From CAUZIZ01 sp965218775 (GTDB lineage: Bacteria > Acidobacteriota > UBA6911 > RPQK01 > JAJDTT01), in NCBI GenBank assembly GCA_965218775.1, contig CBDCLS010000006.1:434001-498000 (forward strand): a stretch of 64,000 nt of DNA. Reading direction: 5' to 3'. Shown here piece by piece: positions 36,953 to 46,245 of the stretch (the stretch's first letter is position 1; the number at the start of each line of letters is the position of its first letter). A program made the position numbers and the translations under genes. The notes beneath the pieces were generated by a model, which did no database searches, had not been told where the DNA came from, and saw nothing but the letters and a program-made list of their open reading frames with translations.

Positions 36953-37849
36953 CTAAAGAGCACCCAAGACAACAAGTCCCAGGAACGAAAAATAGGCGAT
37001 CGCCGCGCCCGGTCCCAGCCGATGCTCGCCGGGAGTTCTCAGCAGGAACCCAAGCGTATTGAGCAGCGAACAAGCCCAAGGAGCCAGAACGAGCCAATCG
37101 ACGCTGGCGCCGCACGGCTGCCACGGCCGTAGCAGGAACAAAAGCAACGTTACGGCAGCGGTCATCAGCCCCAAGGAGATCGTACTGCTGGCCACGGCGC
37201 CCACTTCCGTTGAATAGAGCTTTGCCCCTGGAGCGCCCACTGTGGGCCACCGGGTCTTCCGGGCCACCTCCCAGTGCAGGTAGGCGAGAACGAAAGAGGC
37301 GATCGCGGCGACCACGCTCATGGCGGGCGCGGTTGCCGTTGAGCCTGGACGAACAAACCAAACGTAGATCGCTTGCATCACGTGCAGCTGAATCGCCACG
37401 CCGATGGCGAAGAACATCCGTTCGCGATAGAAATGCCAACGCACTTCCAACCACCACAAGAAAAGAGAATAAGCCATGATCGCGCCTAGCAATCCCGCTC
37501 CGATGGGCCTCGCCGCGTTTAGAGCCAGAATGATCACGGCGGTGATCACTAGCAGCCGGTACAAATCGCTGAACGACACGACGCCGGCGGCCAACTCCCG
37601 CTCAGGATTGTGCACCCGATCGTATTCGTAGTCGCGGATCTCATCGACGACCCGCATGAAGAAGGAGACGAGGAAAAGGCTGAGCCCAGTCAAAACAATG
37701 GAAACATCCAGCCTGTCGACCAGGCGTGTACTCTCGAGTCGTCCAAGCAGACCGTCGAGCGCACATGTCCAAAGGGATACCCAGACCACATACAGAAGGG
37801 GGGGATACCGATGCCACACGAAGCGTATCAGACTAGGTGCCGCCGGCAT
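36953..37849 (-). CDS. UbiA-like prenyltransferase
   Basis: 298 residues with eight or so hydrophobic helices (SIVLTGLSLFLVSFFM, LLVITAVIILALNAA, MSVVAAIASFVLAYLH, ISLGLMTAAVTLLLFLL). The aspartate-rich motif is present as DEIRDYEYD (69-77, Asp69/Asp73/Asp77), followed by NPERELAAGVVS, as in UbiA-type intramembrane prenyltransferases that transfer an isoprenyl or polyprenyl group to an aromatic or polar acceptor. The second Asp motif is less clear (the HWEVARKTRWP region), so the substrate may be unusual. Its ATG overlaps the stop of the preceding gene (TGATG), so it is the last gene of the KASIII-AfsA operon. It probably modifies the operon product in the membrane. Confidence 0.8.
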   Translation of the reverse strand: MPAAPSLIRFVWHRYPPLLYVVWVSLWTCALDGLLGRLESTRLVDRLDVSIVLTGLSLFLVSFFMRVVDEIRDYEYDRVHNPERELAAGVVSFSDLYRLLVITAVIILALNAARPIGAGLLGAIMAYSLFLWWLEVRWHFYRERMFFAIGVAIQLHVMQAIYVWFVRPGSTATAPAMSVVAAIASFVLAYLHWEVARKTRWPTVGAPGAKLYSTEVGAVASSTISLGLMTAAVTLLLFLLRPWQPCGASVDWLVLAPWACSLLNTLGFLLRTPGEHRLGPGAAIAYFSFLGLVVLGAL

Positions 37850-40515
37850 CAGCGCTCCACGATCGTGACCGTACCGCCCGCACCATCCAGCTTGATGCGT
37901 GCCCCTTCGGGAATGACACGCGTCGCGTCCGGGACCCCGACCACGGTCGGAATGCCAAATTTCCGTCCACTGATCGCCGTGTGCGACAACATACTGCCAC
38001 GTTCAACGACGATCCCCCGACCAGCCAGCATGAGGAATAGCCAACCGGGATCCGTTTCGCGTGCCACCAGTATATCGTTAGCCTCGATGGAGACATTGGC
38101 GGGGTCGAGGACGATCCTGGCACGCCCCTCCACGACGCCGGCGCTCGATCCGATGCCGCGCAGGATCCGATCGGTCCCAAGCGCGGATCGGTCGTGCGGG
38201 ATTGCCGGTTGCACGGGTCCACGCGTGGTAAAGTCCCGAGGGGGGCCGGCACCGAGCCGACGGCGCTCTTTCTCCCTGCGGCGAATTCCCACCAAAGCTT
38301 GCAAATCGCCGGTAATCCCCGTGCCCTCGAAGAACCCGAGGATCTCCTCATGCGTCAGAAACACGGCATCGGCGCTACGGTCCAGAGCACCTTGCTTCAC
38401 CAACGAGCGAGCAAGAACGTCAAAAATGTCTTTGCAGTACCCAAAGAGCTCACCGCGCCAGAAACGGCTATCCTCCCGCTGATTGATGGTGATCCGGAGC
38501 CTGCGTATCAGCCCCAAAAACAGGTAGCTGCGGATCGAGTGGCGGCCCAATGCGGCGCAGACCTGCTCTTCGGCTCGGTGGCGTATCTGTTTTTCCGAGT
38601 GCGCCAGCTCATCCGCAACCAGCCCCTTGGAGACGTAGGATCGCAAAGTCCGGACAAACAGCTTGGGCTCGCGTCGAAAGCTGGGCGCCTCCATATTGAG
38701 CTCCGCTACCCCACGATCACCGTACCTCTGGAGATGACGCTGGACGAACCCGCGAAACTCTCGAAAATCGGGCTCGGTCAAGATGGCCGACCACACCGCC
38801 TGATTGTCCGTTGCCTCGAACAGTCCCACCGAACGGGAATCGGCCCGAATGAGCTCCGCAATCCGTATGGCGGAAGTGATCGCCCGCGTGCCGGCGTTTT
38901 CCTCCCCGCAGAGTAGATCGCTCAGGCTGATCTCGAGATTCCATTTCTTGATCAGTTTCTGGGTGGCAGCGAAGTAGGTGTTGATCAACCAGTGGTTGAT
39001 CAGCGTCAGGCCCCACCAGCGGCCGGCTTGCTTCCAGACCTCACGAAACGTGGCCACCGCCACCATCGGATCGGCGCCGTCGAGGTCGATCCGTCGGAGG
39101 TCTCCGAGGTAGTCCCGCCACCACATCTCAAACTCGCGAAACTCTCTTCCCAGGCGTAGGGCGCAGCGTCCGGCAATCATTGACGCGCGGCACATCGCCC
39201 ACCATCCTCCACCACCGCTGTCCTCTCGAGCGATCGAAGCCGGCATCTCCAGCACATCTTCCAGGTCGCTCATGAACCATTTGGCGATGGGCACCATGCC
39301 GTTCACTCTGAGCAGGTAGGTCAAGGAATGGTAGACACGACCCTTGATGAAGCCGAGCATGCGTTCGAAGTCGGGGAGCTGTTCGTAAAGGAGGTCGGGC
39401 GGGCAGCCGCTGCGTCGGATGAAGTCGTAGAACACGGTGCGGTAAAAAAAGCCGCGCCATACTGTACGTCAGGGGGGTCGTCACGTTTGGAAAGCTCTCC
39501 GAAACGTTGGCGCTGCTCCACACCCGGATGGTGCGATGGTCCAAGTGCACTGGGCGGCTCTGCAGCAAATAAAGGCGGCCTTTCGAATCGTAAGCGCCTT
39601 CGATGTCCTGGGGCGATCCAAACAGGCCTTCCACCTCTTGTGCGAGTGCGTCGAGTTCCAGGATCTCGCGCGTGGTCAAACAGGGTTTTTGCACCGCCTC
39701 GACTGCGACGGGTTCGCCAACGAGCGAGGACCCATCTCCGTCCGGGTTCCGTACCAGCTTTGTCGTCTTGGAGCCAATCTCAGTTGTGATGACCTTGGAC
39801 TTCTGATTGACGAAAAAGTGATCCACACCCCACCCTCTCCTGGACAACGCCTTCTCCCACTCCGTAGCCCGCTGCGATGACGGTCTGCCTCTGAGTTGTC
39901 CGAGGGTCGCAGGAGAAGACCACAACCGATCGCGCCGACGCGATCATGCGCTGTACCCCCACTGCGACGGAGAACCCGTGAGGGGCGAACCCGAGCCGCT
40001 GCCTATAGGTAATCGCTTCGGGGGCTGTACCCGGAGGCCCAACAGCGACGGATTTTGCCAACCAGTTGCCTGGCACCCACAAACAGGAATGAATCACTCA
40101 TGCCGGCCATGGGATTGTGCGCGCTGTCTTCGCTCTCCTCTGCGCTGTGCCCTACCATGGACGCGCGAACTGCCACGTACTCCCCGTACTCGAAGAGGCC
40201 CGCAAACGAAGCCTTGATCGCTTCTTCCAACCCGTCGGGCAGGCGAACGTCGAGAAATATCCGCTGGATTCGCCGTGACACGGACCGCACCGCCACGGCG
40301 TCAAAGGAGTCGCACCTCTCGAACAGGGTCTGTACCTGGGGCCGGAGGGCAGACAGCACCGCTTCATAGGCGTGCCTCGTCAGGCAGAAGTAGGGGGGGA
40401 CCGCAAACCCGGCGGCGTGCAATGCAGCAAGATTAGCAAGTTTTGGCCCCACCGTCGCCTGCAGCAACTTCGACCGATAGTCGACAACAAACAAGGGAGT
40501 GCCGGTGCTGGTCAT
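37849..40515 (-). pseudogene. PEP-synthase-like protein, three single-base frameshifts
   Basis: Reads as one protein over three shifts. N-terminal PEP/pyruvate-binding domain (KLANLAALHAAGFAVPPYFC, VAVRASMVGHSAEESEDSAH, MAGMSDSFLFVGA), then ITYRQRLGFAPHGFSVAVGV, VVFSCDPRTTQRQTVIAAGY, DHFFVNQKSKVIT, LDALAQEVEGLFGSPQDIEG; a central helical region; and the C-terminal phosphohistidine domain (VVERGSMLSHTAISGRKFGI, catalytic His in LSHTAI). This is the PpsA / rifampin-phosphotransferase type, moving phosphate from ATP through His to a small molecule. The shifts (about 40020, 39835 and 39430) each fit one extra base, at C5, next to a G run, and at T7. The start overlaps the epimerase stop (ATGA). 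It may be intact in the real genome. Confidence 0.7.
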
Positions 40516-41486
40516 TTTGGGACCTCTTGATACTGGCGAATAGCTACCTCGAGTCGCCCTTGGGGCGAACGCGATGGAATGCCGCAGCCCATTTCGGAGA
40601 GACGGCCGCAGGAAAGAATCTGATCTTGCGTAAGCAACTCGAGGCGAGTAGCCAGCCGGTCTGGCCGGCGACCCGGCAGCGCTTTGAGACCGATAAGAAG
40701 GGAACGGGGGCAGCGCAATTGCACCAGGGGGCGCGGCAGTCCCGCCATACCCCGCACCGTGGACAGGATCTGTTCCTGCGGGAGTGCGGCGCTGTAGGCG
40801 ACGTTGACGGCTAGCCGTTCCGGCTCGGCTGCCTTCCCGTCTTGGGTCGCCAGCCTCTGCAGCAGGAAGAGAATGACTTCGGCGTAGTCGTCAACGTGAA
40901 TGAACGAGTAGGACACCTCTTGGCTACCAGCCAGTCGCATCCTGGCGAGGCGAACCAGTATCGGAACCAGGAAACGATCACCACCGCCAACAATGAAGCG
41001 AGGCCGACAGAGGTATGCACCGAAGTCTCGTTCTGTCGCCATTTGGAGAATCACCTTCTCGGCCGCTCTTCGACTGCTGGCCAGCGGTGTAATCGGATTC
41101 GGACGATCCACCTCCAACGCCCGCTGCAGGGGACCCTGTCCGTACACAGACGCCGAACTGCCGTACACGACGCCGCGAAGGTTGGCGTCAGACTTACGGA
41201 GCAGGTTTAGCGTACCGGTGACGTTCGTGGCCACAAACCCTGTGCCATCTCGATCGATCTGCCTGGTGGCGAGATGAACGAGGAAATAGGGCCGGGGCGG
41301 AAACGCGCCATCCGGCACTTCGGGGAGGGAGCATTGGACCCACCGGATAGCCGGCGCCCCCTGATGGGGAAGCTTTCGGGCCAGGACGCACACCCTGCTC
41401 TCGGGACAGGCCTCGATCAGATTGCGCAGGACGGTGCTGCCTACGTACCCCGTTGCACCGATCAGGACCAGGTCGTAACCGCTCAT
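40512..41486 (-). CDS. NAD(P)-dependent epimerase/dehydratase (extended SDR)
   Basis: 324 residues from ATG 41486 (an alternative ATG at 41492 adds two). Rossmann motif GATGYVGSTVLRNL at the start; active-site region VVYGSSASVYGQGPL, where Ser and Tyr of the SDR type are replaced or shifted (the expected YxxxK reads SSRRAAEK), so classical dehydrogenase chemistry is uncertain; then CRPRFIVGGGDRFLVP and FIHVDDYAEVILFLL, typical of sugar-nucleotide epimerase-like folds. In the operon it could reduce or dehydrate the product of the AfsA-type condensation. TAATG overlap with the upstream gene and ATGA overlap with the downstream gene. Confidence 0.75.
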   Translation of the reverse strand: MSGYDLVLIGATGYVGSTVLRNLIEACPESRVCVLARKLPHQGAPAIRWVQCSLPEVPDGAFPPRPYFLVHLATRQIDRDGTGFVATNVTGTLNLLRKSDANLRGVVYGSSASVYGQGPLQRALEVDRPNPITPLASSRRAAEKVILQMATERDFGAYLCRPRFIVGGGDRFLVPILVRLARMRLAGSQEVSYSFIHVDDYAEVILFLLQRLATQDGKAAEPERLAVNVAYSAALPQEQILSTVRGMAGLPRPLVQLRCPRSLLIGLKALPGRRPDRLATRLELLTQDQILSCGRLSEMGCGIPSRSPQGRLEVAIRQYQEVPK

Positions 41487-42142
41487 TACCATAGGAATGG
41501 GATGAGGCGCTTTCTCGCCTTCGCGAACTCCCGATACTCTGGCAGAGTCGAAAGCAGTAGCGACTCTTCGACCAGGATCCGATAAGTCACGGCGGGTAAG
41601 AGCAACCCGAGCAACGCAGCCATTCCAATTGGGCTGGCCAGTGCAACGACGAATCCGAGATTACCCAGTACCATTCCCGCATAGGCAGGATGCCGAAGGT
41701 AGCGATACACCCCGCCTCGGATGATGCCGTCAGAGGGGATCCGGACGCTGTGACTGTAGCTGGCGGCCAGTTTCCGGATTGCGGCCAGACGTAAGCCCAC
41801 GCCCAGGATCATGATCGTGACTCCGGCCGCCAGCAGGGCCCACCGCACCGATACCGTCCCCTCCATAGGCGGCGAAAGAACGGTCCCGAGAACGGTCACA
41901 CATCGAGCTGCTGCGTATAGCTCGAGACTGCTCCGATCGTCGGTCGCCTCCTCCTTCTTCGGCTCCCGCAACGTGATGCTCGCTTCAGCAAGCAGCCAAC
42001 CCAAGTAAAACCCCACCAGACCTAGCGTCACCCAGTGGGGCGGCCAGGGATGTGTGAGTAGGCGGTGGACCGTGATGCACACCAGGCAGGGAATACCCAC
42101 GATCAGGAAGAGCACCGGTGCCTGTTGCTTGATGCTGCTCAT
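41486..42142 (-). CDS. Isoprenylcysteine-methyltransferase-like membrane protein
   Basis: 218 residues from ATG 42142, which overlaps the stop of the KASIII-AfsA gene (ATGA); a longer frame to 42373 lies inside that gene and is not used. Hydrophobic helices: VLFLIVGIPCLVCITV, HWVTLGLVGFYLGWLL, WALLAAGVTIMILGVGLRLA, AYAGMVLGNLGFVVALA, GMAALLGLLLPAVTY. The ICMT signature is complete: GVYRYLRHPAYAGM and the C-terminal EESLLLSTLPEYREFAKARK. Such proteins methylate carboxyl or other groups at the membrane using SAM. Placed with UbiA, it suggests a prenylated, methylated lipid product. Substrate is inference. Confidence 0.8.
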   Translation of the reverse strand: MSSIKQQAPVLFLIVGIPCLVCITVHRLLTHPWPPHWVTLGLVGFYLGWLLAEASITLREPKKEEATDDRSSLELYAAARCVTVLGTVLSPPMEGTVSVRWALLAAGVTIMILGVGLRLAAIRKLAASYSHSVRIPSDGIIRGGVYRYLRHPAYAGMVLGNLGFVVALASPIGMAALLGLLLPAVTYRILVEESLLLSTLPEYREFAKARKRLIPFLW

Positions 42143-44034
42143 GTGGCAGGTGACGGCCGCAACATTCCAGTCAAGTGGGCGCCAACGCAACATTGGCCGT
42201 TCTGGAAGACCTGGGCAACTCCCCAGGCGCGATGTGGACGGTTGTTTTGCCAGTCCTCTAAACGTCGCGCGCAGCTCTTCCCGAACCCGGGAAGCGTCCT
42301 CACAACGATGGGCGCTGCGACGTCGACATATTTGTGGTAATCCGTGTGGAAACTCGTCAGCACCATCCCCCATCCCTGGGGCACTCCGATGACATGCGAG
42401 GAAGCGATCATCGCCTGACGAATAATCTCCATCAGGGCCATTCCCTGTAGATGCCCCGAAGTGTGATCAAACTGGAACTCCTCGGTCAGGGGCGAGGCCA
42501 AGAAATGAATGAGCCCTCCGACCTGCACCGCAGCGGACAGCATGACGTTGGCCTCGTGGCGCTTGTGGACCATCCAACGATCGATCCGTCCTTGCTGGCG
42601 CAGATCGTCCAGAAGAGAGGGCATGTCGAATGGGGAAACCCGAAGGAGCAGACCCTGAATCTTGTCGTCGTAGTCGCCCGGAACCTCGGGCTCTGTTGGG
42701 TCGGGCTCTGTTGGGTTGGGCTCTGCTGGGGTTGTCCGCTCTCGCTTGCAACGCTTTGCCCACTGCTGCATCTGGAACTCGGTCTCGGATGCGGGCGCGC
42801 GGGCGCCGATGAGCGAACAGGGGCCGGGCAGGACGCGGGTGAAAAAGTCGATCTCCCATGGATCGGTCACCAGGACTCGGATCTTGGTTCCCTCGTAGCG
42901 GTCGAAAACTGACGGGGTGAGCAGCGCATACCGGGGAGCCGCATCCCCTGGGGATACTAGCCATTCGGTCGGCTGGTTATCGGCGTCGGCGTCGCCTGGG
43001 GAAAGCGTCTCTCGGACGACAACCTCCTGCCCGGTTGCGTGGTACAGCATATTGACGATGTTGGGTCCGGATCCAAAGGCACTCAGAAGAATCCGCTGGC
43101 CCCGCTGGCTCAGATCGGTGAAGGCCTTGGCCATCGCAATGCCGAGGCTGGCTCCCGCGTTGTTTCCTCGGCACCGGACCGTTTCCACCAGCAGAGATTT
43201 GGGAAGGCACCGACGATGCAGAAACTGAATGGCCCTAAGGTTGGCCTGATGCGGGACGAAAACGTCGACGCTGTCCGGAGAAGCGTTGCACTGCTCGAGA
43301 AAACCAACCAGCGCCGGGGCGACCTTTTTCTGGATAAACCTGTTTACCGCCGCTCCACTCATGTATAACGCGTTGGCATAGGGCCCCCAGCTTTGGAAAA
43401 CGAGCCCCTCATTCATATCGCGCTCAATGCGATTGGACTCCGTGCTGCCATCGGTCCCCGAGCGCCGGTCATAAGCGACGAATCCTAGGTCCGACTCCTC
43501 GGATGGTCTCAGAAGCACTCCTACGCATCCATCGCCAAAAAGATAGCGGGGGACCCCAGTGGGAACATTCCGGTTGTCCAACTCCACGACGGCGACGAAC
43601 GCAGCGAGCTGATTCAGCCGAACATAGTCCGCAGCCGCGCCGAGGAGACCGAGAAAAGAGGTACAGCCGCCATAGGAGCTCAGTGTGCCCGCGTTGGGCA
43701 ACCCCAGGCGTACGCGAAGATCGGATGCTGGGTTGGGAACGAGACGGGCCGAGGGCCGTTTGATGCTACAGGTAGAGGTGGCGATCAGACCGATGTCGCC
43801 TGGCCCGGAAGACTCGAGACATCGCCGGGCGCAGACCTCGAGCAGCTCCATCGGATCCGAGTGCTCGGCCGAGAATCGTCTTCTCCGTTCCACACCCGTT
43901 TTCTCCAGGGCGCGCTGGGCGCGCGGGCGAGCCAGCCGCCCCTCTTGAAGCAAGAACTCATTGCTAACCTCGAGATCGGGCACGACCTCGCTGATGGCAG
44001 CAATGACTACGCCAGACGCAGTTTCATTCATCAT
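42139..44034 (-). CDS. KASIII-AfsA fusion protein
   Basis: 631 residues from ATG 44034 (AGGGAGAG upstream; the frame upstream to 44121 overlaps the promoter). Residues 1-345 are a FabH-like ketoacyl synthase III: Cys124 in SSYGGCTSF, His262 in VPHQANLRA, Asn292 in GNNAGAS, FGDGCVGVLL, and the late GSGPNIVNML. Residues 350-435 are an unassigned region, then a Pro/Thr/Glu linker (NPTEPDPTEPE). Residues about 485-631 are an AfsA-type hotdog domain: WMVHKRHEANVMLSAAVQ, the HxxxHxxGMxLxExxRQA motif DHTSGHLQGMALMEIIRQAM, and FHTDYHKYVD. AfsA condenses a beta-ketoacyl-ACP with dihydroxyacetone phosphate in A-factor synthesis; a built-in KASIII could supply the ketoacyl part. First gene of a five-gene operon under a TetR-type regulator. 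Confidence 0.85.
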   Translation of the reverse strand: MMNETASGVVIAAISEVVPDLEVSNEFLLQEGRLARPRAQRALEKTGVERRRRFSAEHSDPMELLEVCARRCLESSGPGDIGLIATSTCSIKRPSARLVPNPASDLRVRLGLPNAGTLSSYGGCTSFLGLLGAAADYVRLNQLAAFVAVVELDNRNVPTGVPRYLFGDGCVGVLLRPSEESDLGFVAYDRRSGTDGSTESNRIERDMNEGLVFQSWGPYANALYMSGAAVNRFIQKKVAPALVGFLEQCNASPDSVDVFVPHQANLRAIQFLHRRCLPKSLLVETVRCRGNNAGASLGIAMAKAFTDLSQRGQRILLSAFGSGPNIVNMLYHATGQEVVVRETLSPGDADADNQPTEWLVSPGDAAPRYALLTPSVFDRYEGTKIRVLVTDPWEIDFFTRVLPGPCSLIGARAPASETEFQMQQWAKRCKRERTTPAEPNPTEPDPTEPEVPGDYDDKIQGLLLRVSPFDMPSLLDDLRQQGRIDRWMVHKRHEANVMLSAAVQVGGLIHFLASPLTEEFQFDHTSGHLQGMALMEIIRQAMIASSHVIGVPQGWGMVLTSFHTDYHKYVDVAAPIVVRTLPGFGKSCARRLEDWQNNRPHRAWGVAQVFQNGQCCVGAHLTGMLRPSPAT

Positions 44035-44063
44035 CGATCTCTCCCTTGATTCCTGTCTTCGCT

Positions 44064-44092
44064 TCGGATAACATACAGCCTGTACGTATAAT
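44064..44092 (+). promoter_or_regulatory. tetR promoter (weak -35, TATAAT -10)
   Basis: TATAAT at 44087-44092 with a poor -35 near 44063-44069. It drives the TetR gene and overlaps the -10 of the opposite promoter. Confidence 0.5.
44072..44086. promoter_or_regulatory. TetR-type operator 1
   Basis: CATACAGCCTGTACG, an imperfect 15-bp palindrome. It lies over the likely start point of the operon promoter and in the -35/-10 spacer of the tetR promoter. Confidence 0.65.
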
Positions 44093-44116
44093 ACATACAG
44101 ACTGTATGAATGTAAA
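44088..44116 (-). promoter_or_regulatory. Promoter of the KASIII-AfsA operon
   Basis: Minus-strand TTTACA (44111-44116), 17-bp spacer, TATTAT (44088-44093). The spacer holds operator 2, so a bound repressor would exclude RNA polymerase. Confidence 0.65.
44094..44108. promoter_or_regulatory. TetR-type operator 2
   Basis: CATACAGACTGTATG, a perfect 15-bp palindrome around a central A. Its centre is 22 bp from that of operator 1. It fills most of the operon promoter spacer and includes the ATG of tetR, implying autorepression. Confidence 0.75.
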
Positions 44117-44711
44117 GACAAAAAAAGCCCTCCAGTCCGAGAAGACGCGCGGAGAGCTGGTCCGCGTTGCCCGCAAACTTTTTGAAGCGAGGGGCTTTGC
44201 CGGGACGGGTACGGAGGACGTCGTCCGTCGAGCCGGCGTCACCCGCGGCGCCCTCTATCATCAGTTTCGGGACAAGAAAGCGCTCTTCGTCGCCGTCGTG
44301 GAGGAGTTGGAGCGCGAGATGACCGAGCGCATCCAGCTGGCGGTGGACGCCGAAACCGAGCCCTGGGCCCGTCTCCAGGCTGGGTATCTGGCCGTTCTCG
44401 ATGCCTGCACCGAGCACGACATCCGGCAGATTCTGCTCCTGGATGCGCCCGCCGTCCTGGGTGTGGAGCGCTGGCGGACGGTCGAAGCCGATTACGGACT
44501 GGGATTACTGAGTCGGGGCCTCGAGGCGATCATGAAAGCGGGAAGGATGAAGCCTCTACCGGTACGAGCGATGGCTCACCTGCTTCTCGGCGCGATCAGC
44601 GAGGGAGCTCTGATGATCGCTTCGGACGAGGACCGCGGAAAGGCCCGCCGCGAGGTCGCTGCGGGTCTGCAGCAATTGCTCGACAGTCTCAAGCAAACGG
44701 ACGCCAGGTGA
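44106..44711 (+). CDS. TetR-family transcriptional regulator
   Basis: 201 residues from ATG 44106 (a TTG at 44046 extends the frame across the promoter and is rejected). N-terminal HTH is textbook: RGELVRVARKLFEARGFAGT, TEDVVRRAGVTRGALYHQFR, DKKALFVAVVEEL. The C-terminal ligand domain is helical (WARLQAGYLAVLDACTEHDI ... LLLDAPAVLGVERWRTVEAD) and of the TetR_C type shared by several bacterial repressors. It is divergent from the KASIII-AfsA operon across 71 bp holding two palindromes, so it most likely represses that operon and itself. By analogy with Streptomyces ArpA-like receptors, the ligand could be the operon product; this is inference. Confidence 0.9.
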   Translation: MNVKTKKALQSEKTRGELVRVARKLFEARGFAGTGTEDVVRRAGVTRGALYHQFRDKKALFVAVVEELEREMTERIQLAVDAETEPWARLQAGYLAVLDACTEHDIRQILLLDAPAVLGVERWRTVEADYGLGLLSRGLEAIMKAGRMKPLPVRAMAHLLLGAISEGALMIASDEDRGKARREVAAGLQQLLDSLKQTDAR

Positions 44712-44759
44712 GCCAGCCCCTATCCGACCCCGAAGCGCCATGGTGTGTACCGGCTGACG

Positions 44760-45218
44760 TCCCCCAGATCGCCTGCCCGGATTATTCATGAGATGTCGTA
44801 CATCCAGCACAATCCCGAGGTCGGAGATGGGAAGCATGCGATTCCCACCCCGCTGGAACTCATAGGGCACTTCGACCAGACCTACTCGAAGCCCTGTGTC
44901 CCTGAAGTGTTCAACGACTTCTGGCACATGAGGGGAAGGAGTGGCACCCAGCTGAAGCAGCGGGAAGACTCTGGCCTCTCTGGCCACCCGACACATCTCC
45001 TGGATTGCAACGACGTGGAATTGCAGGTCAAGGCTGGCGCTGTAGGGAAACAGGAAATGCGAGCAGAGTGCCAGGTCGAACTGCTTGTCGTCAAAGCTCA
45101 GCGATGGGAGTGACTCACAGCGATACCTTCCCTCGGCGCTGCCGGAGTCGTAGTCGCAGGAACGTATGCCGAGGAGCGAGAACCTTCTAGCTCCTAGCGC
45201 AAGGATGGAGGGCTTGCC
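44760..45218 (-). pseudogene. SAM-methyltransferase-type protein, N-terminally truncated
   Basis: Minus frame with the conserved C-terminal half of a methyltransferase-like family: RCESLPSLSFDDKQFDLALC, HFLFPYSASLDLQFHVVAIQ, REARVFPLLQLGATPSPHVP and VEVPYEFQRGGNRML. The N-terminal SAM-binding glycine motif is missing; upstream frame is unrelated and low complexity. The C-terminus runs on without a natural stop into sequence antisense to tetR. A relic. Confidence 0.6.
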
Positions 45219-46245
45219 CGTTACGGCGGGGCCATGGGCTCTGGTGGAGTTTGAGAACGGGTTCAGGCTGGTGCTGGACAGTCGGGCCAGGTTGGAAAGA
45301 GTGAGAGACGAATAGCGTTGAGTTGTGATAGTCGGCACCCGATCTTAAAGAAAGCGCCTGATTTGATCGAAATCGAACGGCGGCTTTCGCCTGAGCCTGT
45401 GTGAAAAGTCACGATCGTCCGAACACCATAGGTAGTCTCCAAGTCTCGCGCGTTGCGCGATTAATTGCCGTTGAAGCAGATATCTCTCCGTTGTTAGACC
45501 TCTAGCCTTACTTGAAATCTTGCCGGGCTTAGGGACGATTTGAGAAAGCCATTTTTGACTTTTCACACGGCCTCGCCTAGAAGCGGACGTTCAGGTCTCC
45601 TGCGGAAACGTCGAACGAACTGCCGCAGACGGCCCAGAAGCGGACATTCAGATTTTCCTCGGAAAGGTCGAATGAACTACGATGAGATTCGAGAAAACCA
45701 GAGGCTCCTTCCGCTCTGGAAATGCCTTCTAGCCCCGGCACTTCTCTGGCAAGGGCGATACGTCCAAGTGGCTTAGATGATCGAAGCCGCACTTGGATCC
45801 ATTCTTCGGATAAATATATACGGCGCGCCTCGGCCACATCGAGCGCTTCACTCAATGTACTCCCAGACTTGATCTTTTCAGATGCGATCTTCACCAAGTT
45901 GAAGTCGAACATCGATCGCCACTCGCAATCCAAGCTGCGTCGTGACCCACTTACTTTTAGACTACGTCTGGGCCCCGAAATGGCGATGTAGTCATTGCTG
46001 CAGCGTCTGTTTTTTCACTTTACGCCTCCGGTTGTCAGCGACCTACGGTTACCGTTTCCGCGATCACGAGGTGGACAAGCTCTTATGGCCCGTTAAAGGG
46101 TATCGTGTAGAATCCTCGAGGATTTGGACATCGGGGCGTCCACGAGGAGGCGTGGGCAACCCACACGGCAATTCGCTCGGCCAAGCTGCGTGTTTGCGTT
46201 CAGTCCTGCTTTGAAGTCAGGAAACCGATACTATTGACCACGTCG
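45219..46245. repeat. Repeat E cluster; otherwise no gene recognised
   Basis: 45356-45410 (GATCGAAATCGAACGGCGGC, TTTCGCCTGAG, TGTGTGAAAAGTC) and 45580-45680 (two units of AAGCGGAC[AG]TTCAG each followed by a GGAAA[CG]GTCGAA half) are copies of intergenic repeat E. Frames reading through them are by-products. The remainder to the ankyrin gene holds nothing I can support. Confidence 0.5.

Noticed and set aside
44046..44105. TTG start for tetR at 44046
   Set aside because: It would translate through both operators and the -10 box; ATG 44106 begins the conserved region directly.
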